Source: Rhizophagus irregularis (lineage: Eukaryota; Glomeromycota; Glomeromycetes; Glomerales; Glomeraceae). Taken from it: DNA of 64,000 bases. The translations under genes and the position numbers were made by a program. Under the pieces are notes generated by a model that was not told the origin of the DNA, did no database searches, and was given only the letters and a program-made list of their open reading frames with translations. Shown in pieces: positions 1 to 11,100 of the stretch. Location of the stretch: positions 2,852,001 to 2,916,000 of the forward strand of contig NC_089455.1 in assembly GCF_026210795.1 (NCBI RefSeq), in the 5' to 3' direction. Positions within the stretch are counted from its first letter, which is position 1; every line of letters starts with the position of its first letter.

Positions 1-291
1 AAATAAATAAACTAAAATAAAAATTATGAGATTGTGGAAATTTTCTTTCGGATATTTAATTTTTTTTAGACTTATCTCCTTATTAGAAAGGATTTTTTTG
101 TTACGGATAATTAAATATATAGTTCTTTTAAATTAAATAATATTTTATTTAAATAATGTAAGAAATAAGATAAAATGATTATACAGTTTATTTTCACTAA
201 ATATTTCTACTGTAACAACTACTAATTATGTCAGAATATAAAGAAATAAAGAATAAATAAAGAATAGAATATTACATGGTTATACAAAATT

Positions 292-1119
292 TTACCGTTG
301 AAATCCTGAAGAAGAATTATTCAAACAAGCAAGTACTTGCTGAATCATATCCGAACTAGGTATAATAATAAAATTTGTCTGAGGAGAATTAATGGTAATG
401 TTAAGCGACAAAGGAGGTATATCAGCAGACGAAGATTGCTGATTATTGTTGTGATTAGTATTGTTTGAATCGGGATTATTATTATTGCTGGGTTGTTGAT
501 GGTGATTATGACCAGGAATGATAGAATCAGTGTTGTTAGAGATGGCGGTTTGATAAATGTATTGTTGGTAGCTAGCATCATATTGCTGCTGATGATTAGG
601 TGAAGCAACACTATGTTGATGATATTGCTGATTATGACTAGGTGAAGAAACATTGGGTTGCTTATCAGGAGAGTTAGTTATGTTATCGCTATAGTTAGAA
701 ATGGCATTATCATATTGCTGCTGGTGATTAGGTGAAGGGACATTGGGCTGCTGATATTGCTGATTATGATTAGGTGATGCAGCATTGAGTTGCTGATCGG
801 GGGAGATAATGTCGTTATTGCTATAGTAGTTAGAAATGGAGGATTTTTGATTATTACATTGTTGATAGTTAGCATAGTTAGCATAGTTTGCATAGTTGGC
901 ATCATATTGCTGCTGGCGAATAGATGTGGGCTGCTGGTATTGCTGATCATGATTAAGCGAAGAGACATTGGGTTGCTGATTGGAGATAGTGTTTGACATC
1001 ATGAGTTGCTGATCAGAAATTGCGTTATTAACGTTATTGCAATATGTACGAAATTTTAATATTTTAAAGTGAATTTTTTTCGAGTTCGATTTTAGTCGGT
1101 TTTTATATTGTTTGAACAT
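292..1119 (-). CDS. Q/N-rich low-complexity (prion-like) protein, 275 aa
   Basis: A single uninterrupted frame starts with a basic segment (about residues 1-28, Lys/Arg-rich). About 200 residues follow, dominated by Gln, Asn, Ser, His, Pro and Tyr. This part is built from degenerate repeats of the type SPNHQQQY and HNQQYQQP and holds a short run of NYA triplets near residues 75-85. The last 40 residues are different: Pro/Leu/Ile-rich with a hydrophobic patch (NFIIIPSS) and one Cys. There is no signal peptide or membrane segment. The composition is that of prion-like, phase-separating fungal proteins, but I recognise no family and infer no function. The matching low-complexity frames on the other strand are shadows. 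No intron is needed. Confidence 0.6.
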   Translation of the reverse strand: MFKQYKNRLKSNSKKIHFKILKFRTYCNNVNNAISDQQLMMSNTISNQQPNVSSLNHDQQYQQPTSIRQQQYDANYANYANYANYQQCNNQKSSISNYYSNNDIISPDQQLNAASPNHNQQYQQPNVPSPNHQQQYDNAISNYSDNITNSPDKQPNVSSPSHNQQYHQHSVASPNHQQQYDASYQQYIYQTAISNNTDSIIPGHNHHQQPSNNNNPDSNNTNHNNNQQSSSADIPPLSLNITINSPQTNFIIIPSSDMIQQVLACLNNSSSGFQR

Positions 1120-1127
1120 AACAAAGA

Positions 1128-1262
1128 TTTTTACCGAATATATAGAATATATACATCAGATTTATGTAAGTATAAGTTTCTTTATTGCATATAGCAATAA
1201 AGGTATTACAATAAAAAAAAAATCAAACTCACATAAATAACTGACATATATATTCGGTAAAA
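1128..1262. repeat. Short inverted repeat upstream of the Q/N-rich gene
   Basis: TTTTTACCGAATATATA at the left end is mirrored by TATATATTCGGTAAAAT at the right end, about 100 bp apart, just upstream of the minus-strand ATG at 1119. It could be a small MITE or part of the promoter. I see no convincing target duplication. Confidence 0.35.
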
Positions 1263-2595
1263 TTGTAAAAACCTACATATTGTCAAAGTATATAAGTATA
1301 GGGCGGAGTATAAATATCTGTTGTGTATAAAATTTTACAAGTTACACCCCAAATCAATCTTCATTGACATTGATAAGAGATCTAGAACCCCTAAAAAAAG
1401 GGTAAAATGTTTAACCGAATTTATCTTAAACCTTTTAATTCAAAAACACTTTCGACTAAGTTCTTAATCATAGGTAACAACTCCGGATTCTCTATACTAA
1501 GAAGGTTCTTTTACTTGGATCTCTTGTAAATTGTAATAATTTTGATTCATAACAGGAAAATTTTTTGGTTGGGTAAAATAAATTATTTTTATCTCAATAA
1601 AGTAACAAAACAGAGTTATAGTCAAAAGTTATTCAAATTTGTTTTTTATTTTTTTTTTTATTTTTTCTTTTTTTACCGTCATATTTTAAACCAATTTTGG
1701 TCATAATCCATTGTCTTTATTTCTTACTTATTCATGCTTCAATATATCGTTATCGGTTATTATCCATGTTTTATTATTTTTTTTGAAATGAAATTAATTT
1801 ATTCGTGCTCATTTTCGATGGTACCATACAGAAGATCTTTTAAACTTTAAATTACATAATCGTATAAAAAAAATAAATTTGCATTTAAAGGAGAAAAAAA
1901 AAATAATTTCTTACAGTTTGTTTTGATAAATCATTCATACAGATTGCAGAGTTGATATTACATAATTTCAATATGAAATATAATAATATGGATAATATAT
2001 ACTTTTTTAAACACGAATTATAATTAATACACCTTTTTCGTTAGTTATTCCTTTAATAAGCAATAGTAAAAAGGTAATTAAAAAAAAAATATTTTTTTTT
2101 TCAAATAATAATGAGCTAATTTTCTGTGTATATGCATAAAGAAAAAATGTGTTTTTTAACAAATTTTTACCGTAATTGTAATATAATTTTACCATATATT
2201 GTAATCGAAGTTTGGAATAAAATAGCAGAATTATTAAAAAAGTAAAATTGTAATTTATTTAAAAACGAATTAAAATTCTTTAAAAAAAAAAACTTGTATT
2301 TTAAGAAAAAGTTGTATTTCTTATTTGGTTTGGTTCGAAAATGAATTTTTTTATATAATGTTTACTTTAATCACATGACTTTAATATTTTTCCACATTGG
2401 TCATTTACCGTAAACATGTCGGGTTGTCGGGTATTAGACTTTTAATAAAATTTTTTATTTCTTATTTATTTACATAAAAATATTTTTAATATTTAAATTA
2501 CCTTGTAAAATATATGTGGCTTATATATCCTAATTAATTAAAATAATTATATTATTTGTATGTTATTGTACGGGCGTGCTTAAAAATCAAGGTGC
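1263..2595. other. AT-rich intergenic region
   Basis: Homopolymer-rich AT sequence. I see no frame with coding character, no RNA gene and no clear repeat. Confidence 0.5.
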
Positions 2596-2681
2596 GTGTA
2601 TGCCAGAAGTTATGCTTTCGTGCGAATGAGTGAATTAATTTCTCACTGCCCGCGGTGGTTCTCGTTTCAGGAAATCAAAAA

Positions 2682-2988
2682 ATGGCTATTATCACTTTCA
2701 CATACCTTACTGGGCGCTTTATTGGAACTCCGCGCAGCGTTGCAGAAGGAACTATTACAATCTCCAACGAAGATTCGGTCGATAATCTTCACTCTCAGAT
2801 TCAGCAACTGTTACCACACTCATACGGAAATATTTCATTTTTTCTTCGCGCACTTCGTTTTACGCTCACAGAATACAGAGTTATGCGACAAGGGATCCGA
2901 TTTCCCAATATTTCGGCGACAGTCCTAACGCGGAACCTTACCACGTTATTATAGAGGAGGATGCATATAATTTATATACCTTGTAACG
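2682..2988 (+). pseudogene. Small lineage-specific ORF, probably frameshifted
   Basis: From the ATG at 2682, preceded by an acceptor-like TTTCAG, a frame reads MAIITFTYLTGRFIGTPRSV and continues to about residue 60. The coding-looking sequence then switches frame near 2870 and goes on as TRDPISQYFGDSP...AEPYHVIIEEDAYNLYTL before a TAA. Base composition is clearly less AT-rich than the flanks. I recognise no domain; the alternating hydrophobic pattern suggests a small beta-rich or ubiquitin-like fold, but that is a guess. Either a short intron or a one-base indel near 2870 would explain the frame change. Confidence 0.35.
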
Positions 2989-3265
2989 CGATATGCTCGC
3001 ATTTTTTATGTACTGTAAGCCGACTTCCGGCAATGATATATTATATTAAATAAAGCATTGACACTGTTCTTGCGATACGTGTCACGTGTGATTACGTATT
3101 AGTGAAAATCACCGCCTTCTCTGTATCTTCTTCTACCATATGCATGTCGATCTTCACCGCATAATATATTTTTACAGTAAGGTGGTAGAAGAAAATAGCA
3201 CAAGAACGATACATTTGCTTCTCTGTGCGACATAAAATCAGCCCGCCGTACATTTTTATTCCATC

Positions 3266-3479
3266 TTACCCAGTATCACCGACACTTTTTCCACCCCCAC
3301 GTGATTTTGTAATATTCATCACCGGCATCACACCCCACCGCGTTTTCACTGTTTATATTTATCTGAGGGACTTAGTTTTTTTTTGCCTCGCAAAATTATT
3401 TTTTTCACATCCCATTAAATGTCACCGGTCACGTGGGGGTGGAATTTTAATTATAAAAGTGTCGGTGATACTGGGGTAA
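3266..3479. mobile_element. 214-bp MITE with long inverted ends
   Basis: The left end TTACCCAGTATCACCGACAC (3266) is mirrored at the right end by GTGTCGGTGATACTGGGGTAA (3459-3479). The match extends inward through CCACCCCCACGTG (3291-3303) and CACGTGGGGGTGG (3430-3442), with a 14-bp insertion in the right arm. The interior is short and non-coding. TTTTTATTCCA occurs just outside both ends and may be part of the target site. The superfamily is not clear. Confidence 0.7.
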
Positions 3480-3557
3480 ATTTTTTATTCCACATCGGTC
3501 AAACACTCCGAACGTAACGCATTTTTTTATCCGAGCCAAATATCCCTATAAAGCATT

Positions 3558-3963
3558 ATGTCCGAAGCTAATACACTTCTACTTCCGCTACTGCCACTGG
3601 AAAAGACGCGCTTACGTTGGCGGACGAAATTAAAAAGTATAAAACGACTGAACTTATCTCGTTCTTGCAGGGACAGGACTTGGAGGTGGAGAGGGCGTGT
3701 TACTCTATATGAGAAAGAAATTCTTGACCTTAAAAACGAGAACCAGAAGAACTTGGAGCAGAATCGAGGAGTTGGAGAAAGGTAAAGTAGATACCGATGT
3801 CGAGAACGTCAAGCGTGATGCTGTGAATATTGAGCTTAAAGCTGAGATAGCAAAATTAAGGCATGATATCGATGAGCTTAAGGAAAATCACAAGTTCCAG
3901 ACTAGGTGCATCAAAATAGCTAAGGAAATTCTTAATGAGAAACTTACCACCCTCCTTTCTTGA
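3558..3963 (+). pseudogene. Decayed SAM-like plus coiled-coil gene
   Basis: Coding signal runs through three frames. After MSEANT at 3558, the second frame (about 3581-3711) reads TSATATGKDALTLADEIKKY then KTTELISFLQGQDLEVERAC and stops. This pattern of a short Ser/Thr leader followed by ADEIKKYKTTELISFL is one I know from a large family of Rhizophagus proteins that start with a SAM-like helical domain. A coiled coil follows in two more frames: YEKEILDLKNENQKNLEQ, then VENVKRDAVNIELKAEIAKL up to the stop at 3961. At least two frame changes and one stop are needed, so this copy is broken unless tiny introns are present. Confidence 0.5.
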
Positions 3964-4241
3964 ATGGATTAGGGCTTGATACCTTCTCCAAAAATATCGA
4001 ATTGCATTGGAGGTGCAAGGGGCTCAGCATCGACAGCACTAGCTGGTATAAGGATGTTAAAAAACTCGAAGATATCGTTAATCGTGATCGGCAAAAACGA
4101 TGCATATGTCAAGATAATGAAGATAATGGAATTTCCCTTCTTGAAGTATGGTACGACGAAAAACCGGAAATCGTTATTCCTAAAAGGATCCAAAAAATTA
4201 AGGAGTTCGTTTGTCTAGCATCCAAAAGGTTTGATCAATAA
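3960..4241 (+). CDS. Unrecognised 93-aa ORF, possibly the C-terminal part of a decayed gene
   Basis: The frame overlaps the end of the coiled-coil fragment by 4 bp. Its most ordered part is RQKRCICQDNEDNGISLLEV followed by WYDEKPEIVIPKRIQKIKEF: a Cys pair, then a hydrophobic strand, a Trp-Tyr-Asp turn and an amphipathic helix. I remember similar endings in Glomeromycotina repeat genes but cannot name the family. Base composition is less AT-rich than the flanks, which supports coding origin. It may be a separate exon of the gene at 3558 or an independent remnant. Confidence 0.35.
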   Translation: MNGLGLDTFSKNIELHWRCKGLSIDSTSWYKDVKKLEDIVNRDRQKRCICQDNEDNGISLLEVWYDEKPEIVIPKRIQKIKEFVCLASKRFDQ

Positions 4242-4461
4242 CTTATAACCTGATCGACATCTTAACATTAAGATCTGAAGAAATTTTTAATGCAAAAATA
4301 GCTCTATTTTTATTTATTCTTAAAATTTAATACAATTCAGAATTTTGAGAAATAATGAGGTTATATTAAACGAATTCTTTGAATATAACTTCTGGATAAG
4401 TAATTTCTTGAATAATGCACATTACTTTTGTTGCATAGTTGTTGGAGAAATATTTTCCCGT

Positions 4462-5418
4462 TTACTTATTTATCCTAAGGTCTAAGTACTCTGTCTTGGA
4501 TTTCCCACAAATCAAATCGAAATTAATAGTAGGGAGGATAAATGGAGTACGATTAAAGATCTCAGCTGCAGGGATTTGTAACTGATATGTTGGAATGTTA
4601 GGGGTATTACAAGGGGGTGCACCAAGTATCCCAACACCAGTGACATTAACGCCAATACCAAGAAAGTAATTTACTACTCTGTTATCAAGTGGTGCATTCC
4701 CAAATGAAATCATTCTAGTCGGGATGTTAGGAGTTTGACCTGACCTTTGATATAGCATTGCGACCATCGGCTTACGACCGGGATAGTGAGTGCGAACAGG
4801 ATATATCTTTATAGCTAGATAAATCATGATTGTTGTACGCGGAGACAGGTAAAATGGCGCCAGTCCATGTAAGCTTCGGGGCGACTCACGATAACCTACT
4901 TCAATTACCATATTTGGATATGGAAGCCCATCTGAATTACACGACAGACCAGCTCGAGGTGGAGGGAGATTTCTTGGTCGAATAGAGAAGTCGGCGGTAA
5001 AGTAGCTATTTGGAGCCACAATAAGATCTTCTTTATTTGTACCGGTCATTTGGTCGCTCCATACACGCATCAGTCCAAAGACCTCACCTGCTGCCGTTCC
5101 ATGAGATGATAGAGCTGACTCGTAGGCTACAACATTTCCATTAATTAAGCGTGTTTTAATAGGAAGATTATTTTCAGCTTCGCAAAACTTCACGTAACTT
5201 TCAAAAGAGACATTTTTGACAAGAACCACTCCTTTTTCAGGAGGGTTTTGTCCAAGTAAACGCTTCTTTGCTGATTCAAGAAGTCCTTGGGACAATTTGA
5301 GTTCTGAATTTCGTGGTGTTGTTGAAAACTGGTAAAAAGAATTTGTAGCAGTTGAAAAGTATACATTTTTGGAATTTCTTGAGGAAGAACAAAAAAATAT
5401 GGACTTCAAATACCTCAA
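4462..5418 (-). CDS. Uma2-like PD-(D/E)XK nuclease-domain protein, 318 aa
   Basis: One intact frame. About the first 60 residues are Ser/Asn-rich and could be a targeting or linker segment. The rest resembles the Uma2 (DUF820) branch of the PD-(D/E)XK nuclease fold: FTADFSIRP (candidate first acidic residue), then PYPNMVIEVGYRESPRSL with the conserved IEV strand about 20 residues later, then a helix and TTIMIYLAIKIYP, where the strand after the core carries Lys. Fungal Uma2-like proteins of this layout are abundant in Glomeromycotina. The catalytic Lys position is less canonical than in bacterial Uma2, so activity is uncertain. The region upstream of 5418 is non-coding and leads to two transposon-derived elements. 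Confidence 0.65.
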   Translation of the reverse strand: MRYLKSIFFCSSSRNSKNVYFSTATNSFYQFSTTPRNSELKLSQGLLESAKKRLLGQNPPEKGVVLVKNVSFESYVKFCEAENNLPIKTRLINGNVVAYESALSSHGTAAGEVFGLMRVWSDQMTGTNKEDLIVAPNSYFTADFSIRPRNLPPPRAGLSCNSDGLPYPNMVIEVGYRESPRSLHGLAPFYLSPRTTIMIYLAIKIYPVRTHYPGRKPMVAMLYQRSGQTPNIPTRMISFGNAPLDNRVVNYFLGIGVNVTGVGILGAPPCNTPNIPTYQLQIPAAEIFNRTPFILPTINFDLICGKSKTEYLDLRINK

Positions 5419-5713
5419 TCATTTCAATCATTGATATAATAGCGTAATAATAGAAGTTAGTGATTCATTGAATCATCAGCATCAGTGTATCAGTATGCGA
5501 AGTTTAATATATTAAAAGAATTACGCAATTTTTCGGTCGTACTTGATCCATTTGGTAACACAGGTTGATAATCCGGAAAATTTTTCTAGAAAATTATCAG
5601 ATGTAGCAATTGTACCTCAGACATACTTAACTCCCTATTTCACTTGTGATCGGTTTCCTATCTATCCTTGAGACACAGTCCAGTAAGGATAAATTTCTCA
5701 GTACCTTGCCCCC

Positions 5714-6330
5714 AACAGGGCGGACATCCTTATATCACCTTGCCGATCATTTGCCGATCTTATAGTAAATTGGGTGATATCAGACTTTAAAGCTTCGGCC
5801 GAAGTCACAGAAGTTTGGCCGAAACTTGAAACTTTTATGGGTCATAGTTTAACTGATTTAAAATCAATGGCCGAAGTAATCATTCCTAATTTTAGGTAAT
5901 CAAGAAGTTATGGCTAAATTTATACTTGCAATTATATTTGTTATAATCTATATAATAAATAGAAATTTTCAAAATGCAATTTCTCAATCAATTTAGTGTA
6001 AAAATTTTATGAAATTACTATCAAAATGTTTGTCTTGACGAGATGAATCTAAAAAACTAACAAAAATTAAATTTTAATCACTGGTTGTCACAATATCATT
6101 AAAATAATTTAATTTTCTAATTATTATTAAAATTCAGCCCATTTTTGGGTTTTAGTTAATTTTTGGATTTGAAAACATTAATTTTCGGACTTTGGATGAA
6201 TTTTGATAACAAATAAAATTTATATAGTTAAATTTGCAAAAAAATGGTATTTTTTATGTGATAATATTAAAATAGATGATCGGCAAAATGATCGGCAATA
6301 ATGTGATAATATGAGGATGTCCGCCCTGTT
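5714..6330. mobile_element. Non-autonomous Mutator-like element 1 (617 bp)
   Basis: The terminal inverted repeats begin AACAGGGCGGACATCC and end GGATGTCCGCCCTGTT. They extend inward for about 45 bp and carry paired TGCCGATC motifs. The element is flanked on both sides by the 9-bp direct repeat CTTGCCCCC. A 9-bp duplication with long inverted ends fits Mutator-like elements. The interior is AT-rich and has no transposase. Confidence 0.8.
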
Positions 6331-6344
6331 CTTGCCCCCTATAT

Positions 6345-6940
6345 AACAGGGTGGACATCCTTATATCACCTTGCCGATCATTTGCCGATCATATAGTAAT
6401 TTGGTGATATCAGACTTTAAGGCTTCGGGCGAAGCCACAGAAGTTCAGGCGAAACTTGAAACTTTTATGGGTTATAGATTAACAGCTTTAGAATTAATGG
6501 CCAAAGTAACACAGTAAAATTTTAGGTAACACAAAAGTTATGGCCGAAATTATACTGGCAATCATATTGTTATAATTTATATAATAAATAGAAGTTTTTA
6601 AAATATCATTTCTCAATCAATTTTGTGTAAATATTTATGAACTTATAATCAAAATGTTCGTCTTGATTTGACGAATTCAACAAGCCATAAAACATTAAAT
6701 TCTGATCACTGGCTGCTGCAGTATCATCAAATTACTTTTAATTTTTCTAATTATATGATGTAATTTTGGCTAATTTTGACCATTTTGACCCTCAAGATGA
6801 TCAATTCAAATTATTTTAGTTTTATGTATAACAGAATTTGCAAAAAAACCCATAATAGTGATAATATCGAATAGATAATTAACAAATGATCGGCAAAATG
6901 ATCTGCAAAAATGTGATAATATGAGGATGTCCGCCCTGTT
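6345..6940. mobile_element. Non-autonomous Mutator-like element 2 (596 bp)
   Basis: Same family and same orientation as the element at 5714, starting AACAGGGTGGACATCC and ending GGATGTCCGCCCTGTT. It is flanked by its own 9-bp direct repeat CCCCTATAT. Only 14 bp separate it from element 1, and the two target sites overlap in the ancestral string CTTGCCCCCTATAT. The interior is diverged from element 1 but alignable (for example the ggcttcggcgaag-like stretch near the left end). Confidence 0.8.
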
Positions 6941-8182
6941 CCCCTATATAATGAAGCGAAAATATAAGATGGTCGATGGGTGTGGTAATCATTATGGAGA
7001 ACAGATTTATCGTTTGAATGTTGGAAGACATTCCTCGGTCAGTCATGTGAAACCATCACCTGAAATGCGCAGTATAATACTCGGAAAAACTTTTGCAGAA
7101 AAATATGGAAATTTACTCCGTTCTCTTACGATGACCATCTAAGAAAAAACTGTTTATCCGCGAAATGCAGTACGTAATTTCTGACGGAGATCTAGGGCAC
7201 CTGCGGATTTCAAAGTGCTATATTAACAGTCTTTTTTTCGTATAGCTTCCGTCTCTGATTAGCATTCGAAACCTCGCTTACAGCATCCTAAAGAAATTAG
7301 GAGACGATATCGTTAAGGACATCGAATTTACTGAACTTGAGAAATGTCCGCAATGTGATAAAGACATCCTTTCTGTGTTATCTTGTGCTCATGTGTTTCA
7401 CAGGGGTGTAATGAAAAAGTATTGCTTCATCAAAACAATTGTCCCGTCAGACAACCTTGCCACGCAAGCGCAAGATGCCGCGCCTCCAGCCGGCTCCGTA
7501 ACATCATTGCAATCAACCATGGATGTGGATGAAGTAGATGTGGACCCAGCTTCTATAGAGCACCCTAAAAGGACAAAGGAACCAGGTACCACTTGTCCAG
7601 CCAGATAGTAATAGTAAGAAGCGCTCTAACTAAGCTACGAATCCTCCCTCTAACAAGAAAGCTAAGCAGGCAAAGAATGAAGACTCTCCTGTGTTGAAAA
7701 AAACTTATACAGGAGCTGTGTGTTGGCTCGCCTAAAGTTTCGGAGGTTAGAGAAAAGGAAAACCTCTTTAAGAGGTCACAACAGGAAGGGAGTGAAGACA
7801 ACGCCAGGACTTTTTTAACTTTATACGTCAAAATCGTCAATGCCGAAGATAAACATGAAGTCTCAAATCAGGAAGTTATACGCGCATATTACTTCTTTAA
7901 TGAAGCATTATCATGACGCCTTGATCATCACAAAAAGACTATGGAAGAGCACGAGGCTCAGAGACAGGTTAACGATGAAGTTAGGGATCAGCTTAGAAAG
8001 AATAATAAGAAAACTACGCTCTGAAAGAAAATAGAGCAGGCGCGAAAAATTTATGATCTGTTTCGTCGTATAAGTTCTGATAAGATTCAACGAGTAAGAT
8101 CTTATTCTGTTTCGAGCTTAGCGAAATTAAGCTGGGATAAAATTGAGTATGTAATTAGCCAGATTTCAAAAAATACAGCGTA
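6941..8182 (+). pseudogene. Decayed lineage-specific gene (Zn-finger-like start, conserved C-terminal domain)
   Basis: The first part reads (7330-7610) LEKCPQCDKDILSVLSCAHVF, a CxxC...CxH RING-like half-finger, followed by a linker with STMDVDEVDVDP. The last part (7700-8182) holds in one frame KKLIQELCVGSPKVSEVREK, TFLTLYVKIVNAEDKHEVSN, QEVIRAYYFFNEALS, RQVNDEVRDQLRKNNKKT and ARKIYDLF...KIQRVRSYSVSSLAKLSWDK. I recall this order from an expanded Rhizophagus protein family of unknown function. Two TGA codons in this frame (7914 and 8022) sit where Arg (CGA/AGA) is expected, and at least one frame change separates the two halves. The 5' end lies in the region disrupted by the Mutator-like elements. 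Confidence 0.55.
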
Positions 8183-11100
8183 ACATGTCAAATTAGGGTG
8201 AGACGTTGCCTAATTAATCAAAACTATGCAGCAACATTGATTATTTTACTATAATCAGATTTTATACTATGCAAAACTATAAAATTTATTAAACTTTTTT
8301 ATAATAATTTATTATGAAATAAAACTCAAGACTAAAAGTTTCTTGCAAATATTGTGTACATTTTTCAACTTTCTTTTGGTTGAAAACTGTTCTTAAGAAC
8401 CATTTCAAAGTAATTATGTTTTTTTTTACAAAGGTTTTAAAAATGATTTTATATATTTGCTTAAAAGAAAATTTGAACCAATAAAGCACCAAATCTCTAA
8501 AGTTTTATATGATAAAGAGAAATATTTGAATGTAACTTTGTTCTTAAACCATTTATAGACTTATCATAAAAATTTGAAGGTAAACCTATATTTTCATCAT
8601 ATGGTGAAACATTTTAAAATGTGTCAATTGTAACATGATACTATTATAATATTCAAAATGCCAAAGATTTCCAAAAGAAAAATTCAATCATATAAAGCAA
8701 ACCAAGTTTCCATAAATATATAACAGCAAAAAAAGACAATTAGTAATATTAATCTAATTTATCAAAATATCACAACCAAATAACAATAAGAAGGATATTA
8801 ATGATGATAAAGTGGAAACTAATAACAAAAAGGTGGCAACCAATACATATTGTCAAAAATTAACTAAAATAATTAAAGATTTATCAGATGACCTGCAGTT
8901 CATTTATTTGATATTATGCAATATTTAAAAGGACCAAATAAGAGTAATTTACTTTACCTTTTTTGTAAATTTTTCTCTTTATAAAGTAGGTCAAGATTCA
9001 GGCTTATTAATTCAAAATAATTAAGAATTTTAAAAGCAAATAATGTGATTAGAACATTCCAATTTTAAAAAAAATCACAAAGTCAAAAAATAATAGAAAT
9101 AATGTTACAATACAAATGTAAACAATGTCAATGTATATTAAAAGTACATGTTGCAGCATAAAAATAAATCTTTATCAACTAAATCTTAAAGTTTAAAAGT
9201 ATACAAGCAATTACTATAAAAAATAAACATCAATTATACAAGTATTACAAATTTGTAAAATGTCATTTTAAAATACTATTAAGATGTATAAATAATCTTA
9301 GGTTTTTTAACTGGAAAAAGTTCAATTTTACAGTATATAAATCTATTATTCGAGAAAACAAAGAAATTAGTGAAATTCATATTAATTAGATTTTTGATCA
9401 AAATAATCTTTTAAAATTTTTTACTTTTAGAATAATGTTAGATAAATAATAGATTAACATGAGATGAGTATAAGATATTTCACTATATATTATATTCTAA
9501 AACTCAAAAAATAATAAACCAAATTTTCAAGTATTAGAACTGAAAGATTTACTAACTTGTATAGAAAAATCAGTTGCTTAAGCAATATATAATATTTTTG
9601 ATCATTTTAAAGTAAATCCATAACAATGTTTTGTATATATCTCTAATAATACAAATTATATAAATGGAAAAACTGAGATGCAATTTTATATTTAATAAGT
9701 TGAATGGTACTAACTTATTCTGAATTTTTTGTAAACTTTATGTTACATATATTATAATAAATAATTTTGAAGAAGTTGCTTTTGATAAATTATTTAATAT
9801 TAGTAAATTTTCATAAAAAAAATTTGCAGCAAATTTTTTACATTTAATTTGAAAAATTTATAATGATTATAATAAAACAGATAAAGACAAATTCAATCAG
9901 ATTATATTTGCAGACTTTATGATAAACAATTTGGATATAAATTAACAAAATATTACAAAATATTAATAGTCTATTTGATTAAAATGACTTTATAAATTAA
10001 TATGTGCTAAATAATATTTAGAATAAAAGAATATTCATAAATAATTTACAGAATAGTTTTTATCTTATCTTAAATTCTAAAAAAAACACCAAAAGTATAT
10101 ATTAAAAAGTGGAAATTATTTCAGGATTGGCTTCAGCTAGTAATTTCTCAATTCTCAGTTCTCATCCGTAAAGTTTTTTAGTCATATTTCTAGCAAATCT
10201 TGTTGTTTAAGTAGACTACAATTTAAATTAAATTACTAGTTTATTTTAAAAATGTCTTTTATTATTTAATAACTAAGTTTTTTATAGAATATAATTCTGA
10301 ATTACAAATAGTTCAAAATTTTAAATCAATAAATCTTCTTTCTGATCAATAATGTATATTAAATATCTGATATTGTATTATATATAATAATAAAACTTTG
10401 AAATATTGCTAATAAAGATATCTACTCTTTTTTCAAAACTGAACTATTAGAAAATACTAATTTGTTAAATAATTTTTTTTTTTTTAATGATTTATATATG
10501 CTTTATTGATATTAAGTTTATATACCATACAAACAAATTATCATGAGCTATATCCACCCAGCAGGATGCAATCATCAAAATATAGATAATAAAAGAAAAA
10601 TGATAGTTGATACTATACCAATTAATTTGAACTACAAGATTTGAGGTTTTTTTTTTTTTTCCTTTCAAAATTAATGAATTTAAATTCAGAGTAAAATTAA
10701 TTATGTTGTTATTAGATCTATTATAACATTGTTAATAATATTTTTTGTTTTCTTATATGCCCAGCTATACCACCAGTTATTACTAATTAGTAAACTCATC
10801 TGATCTTGAGCTTTTTTTCCCACTCTATAACACTTTGATATAATGTGATTTTCATTTAATGAATTTTCAGACTGCACTGAATCCAACTCAATTGAAATAT
10901 CATCAAGTACTGCAATTTGATCTTCCTGTAAATCTGAATAATTGTTCTTCTTTAAAGTTTGTTTATCCTGTTTTAAGTGTTTAACCTGTTAATTTGTTAA
11001 ATAATTACTAAATAAATAAACTAATTTAGGATATTGAGTGTGCTGCTTAAAAAGTGTTAAAACTTTACCAAAAATGGTTAAATTGTTAATTGCATTTTTA

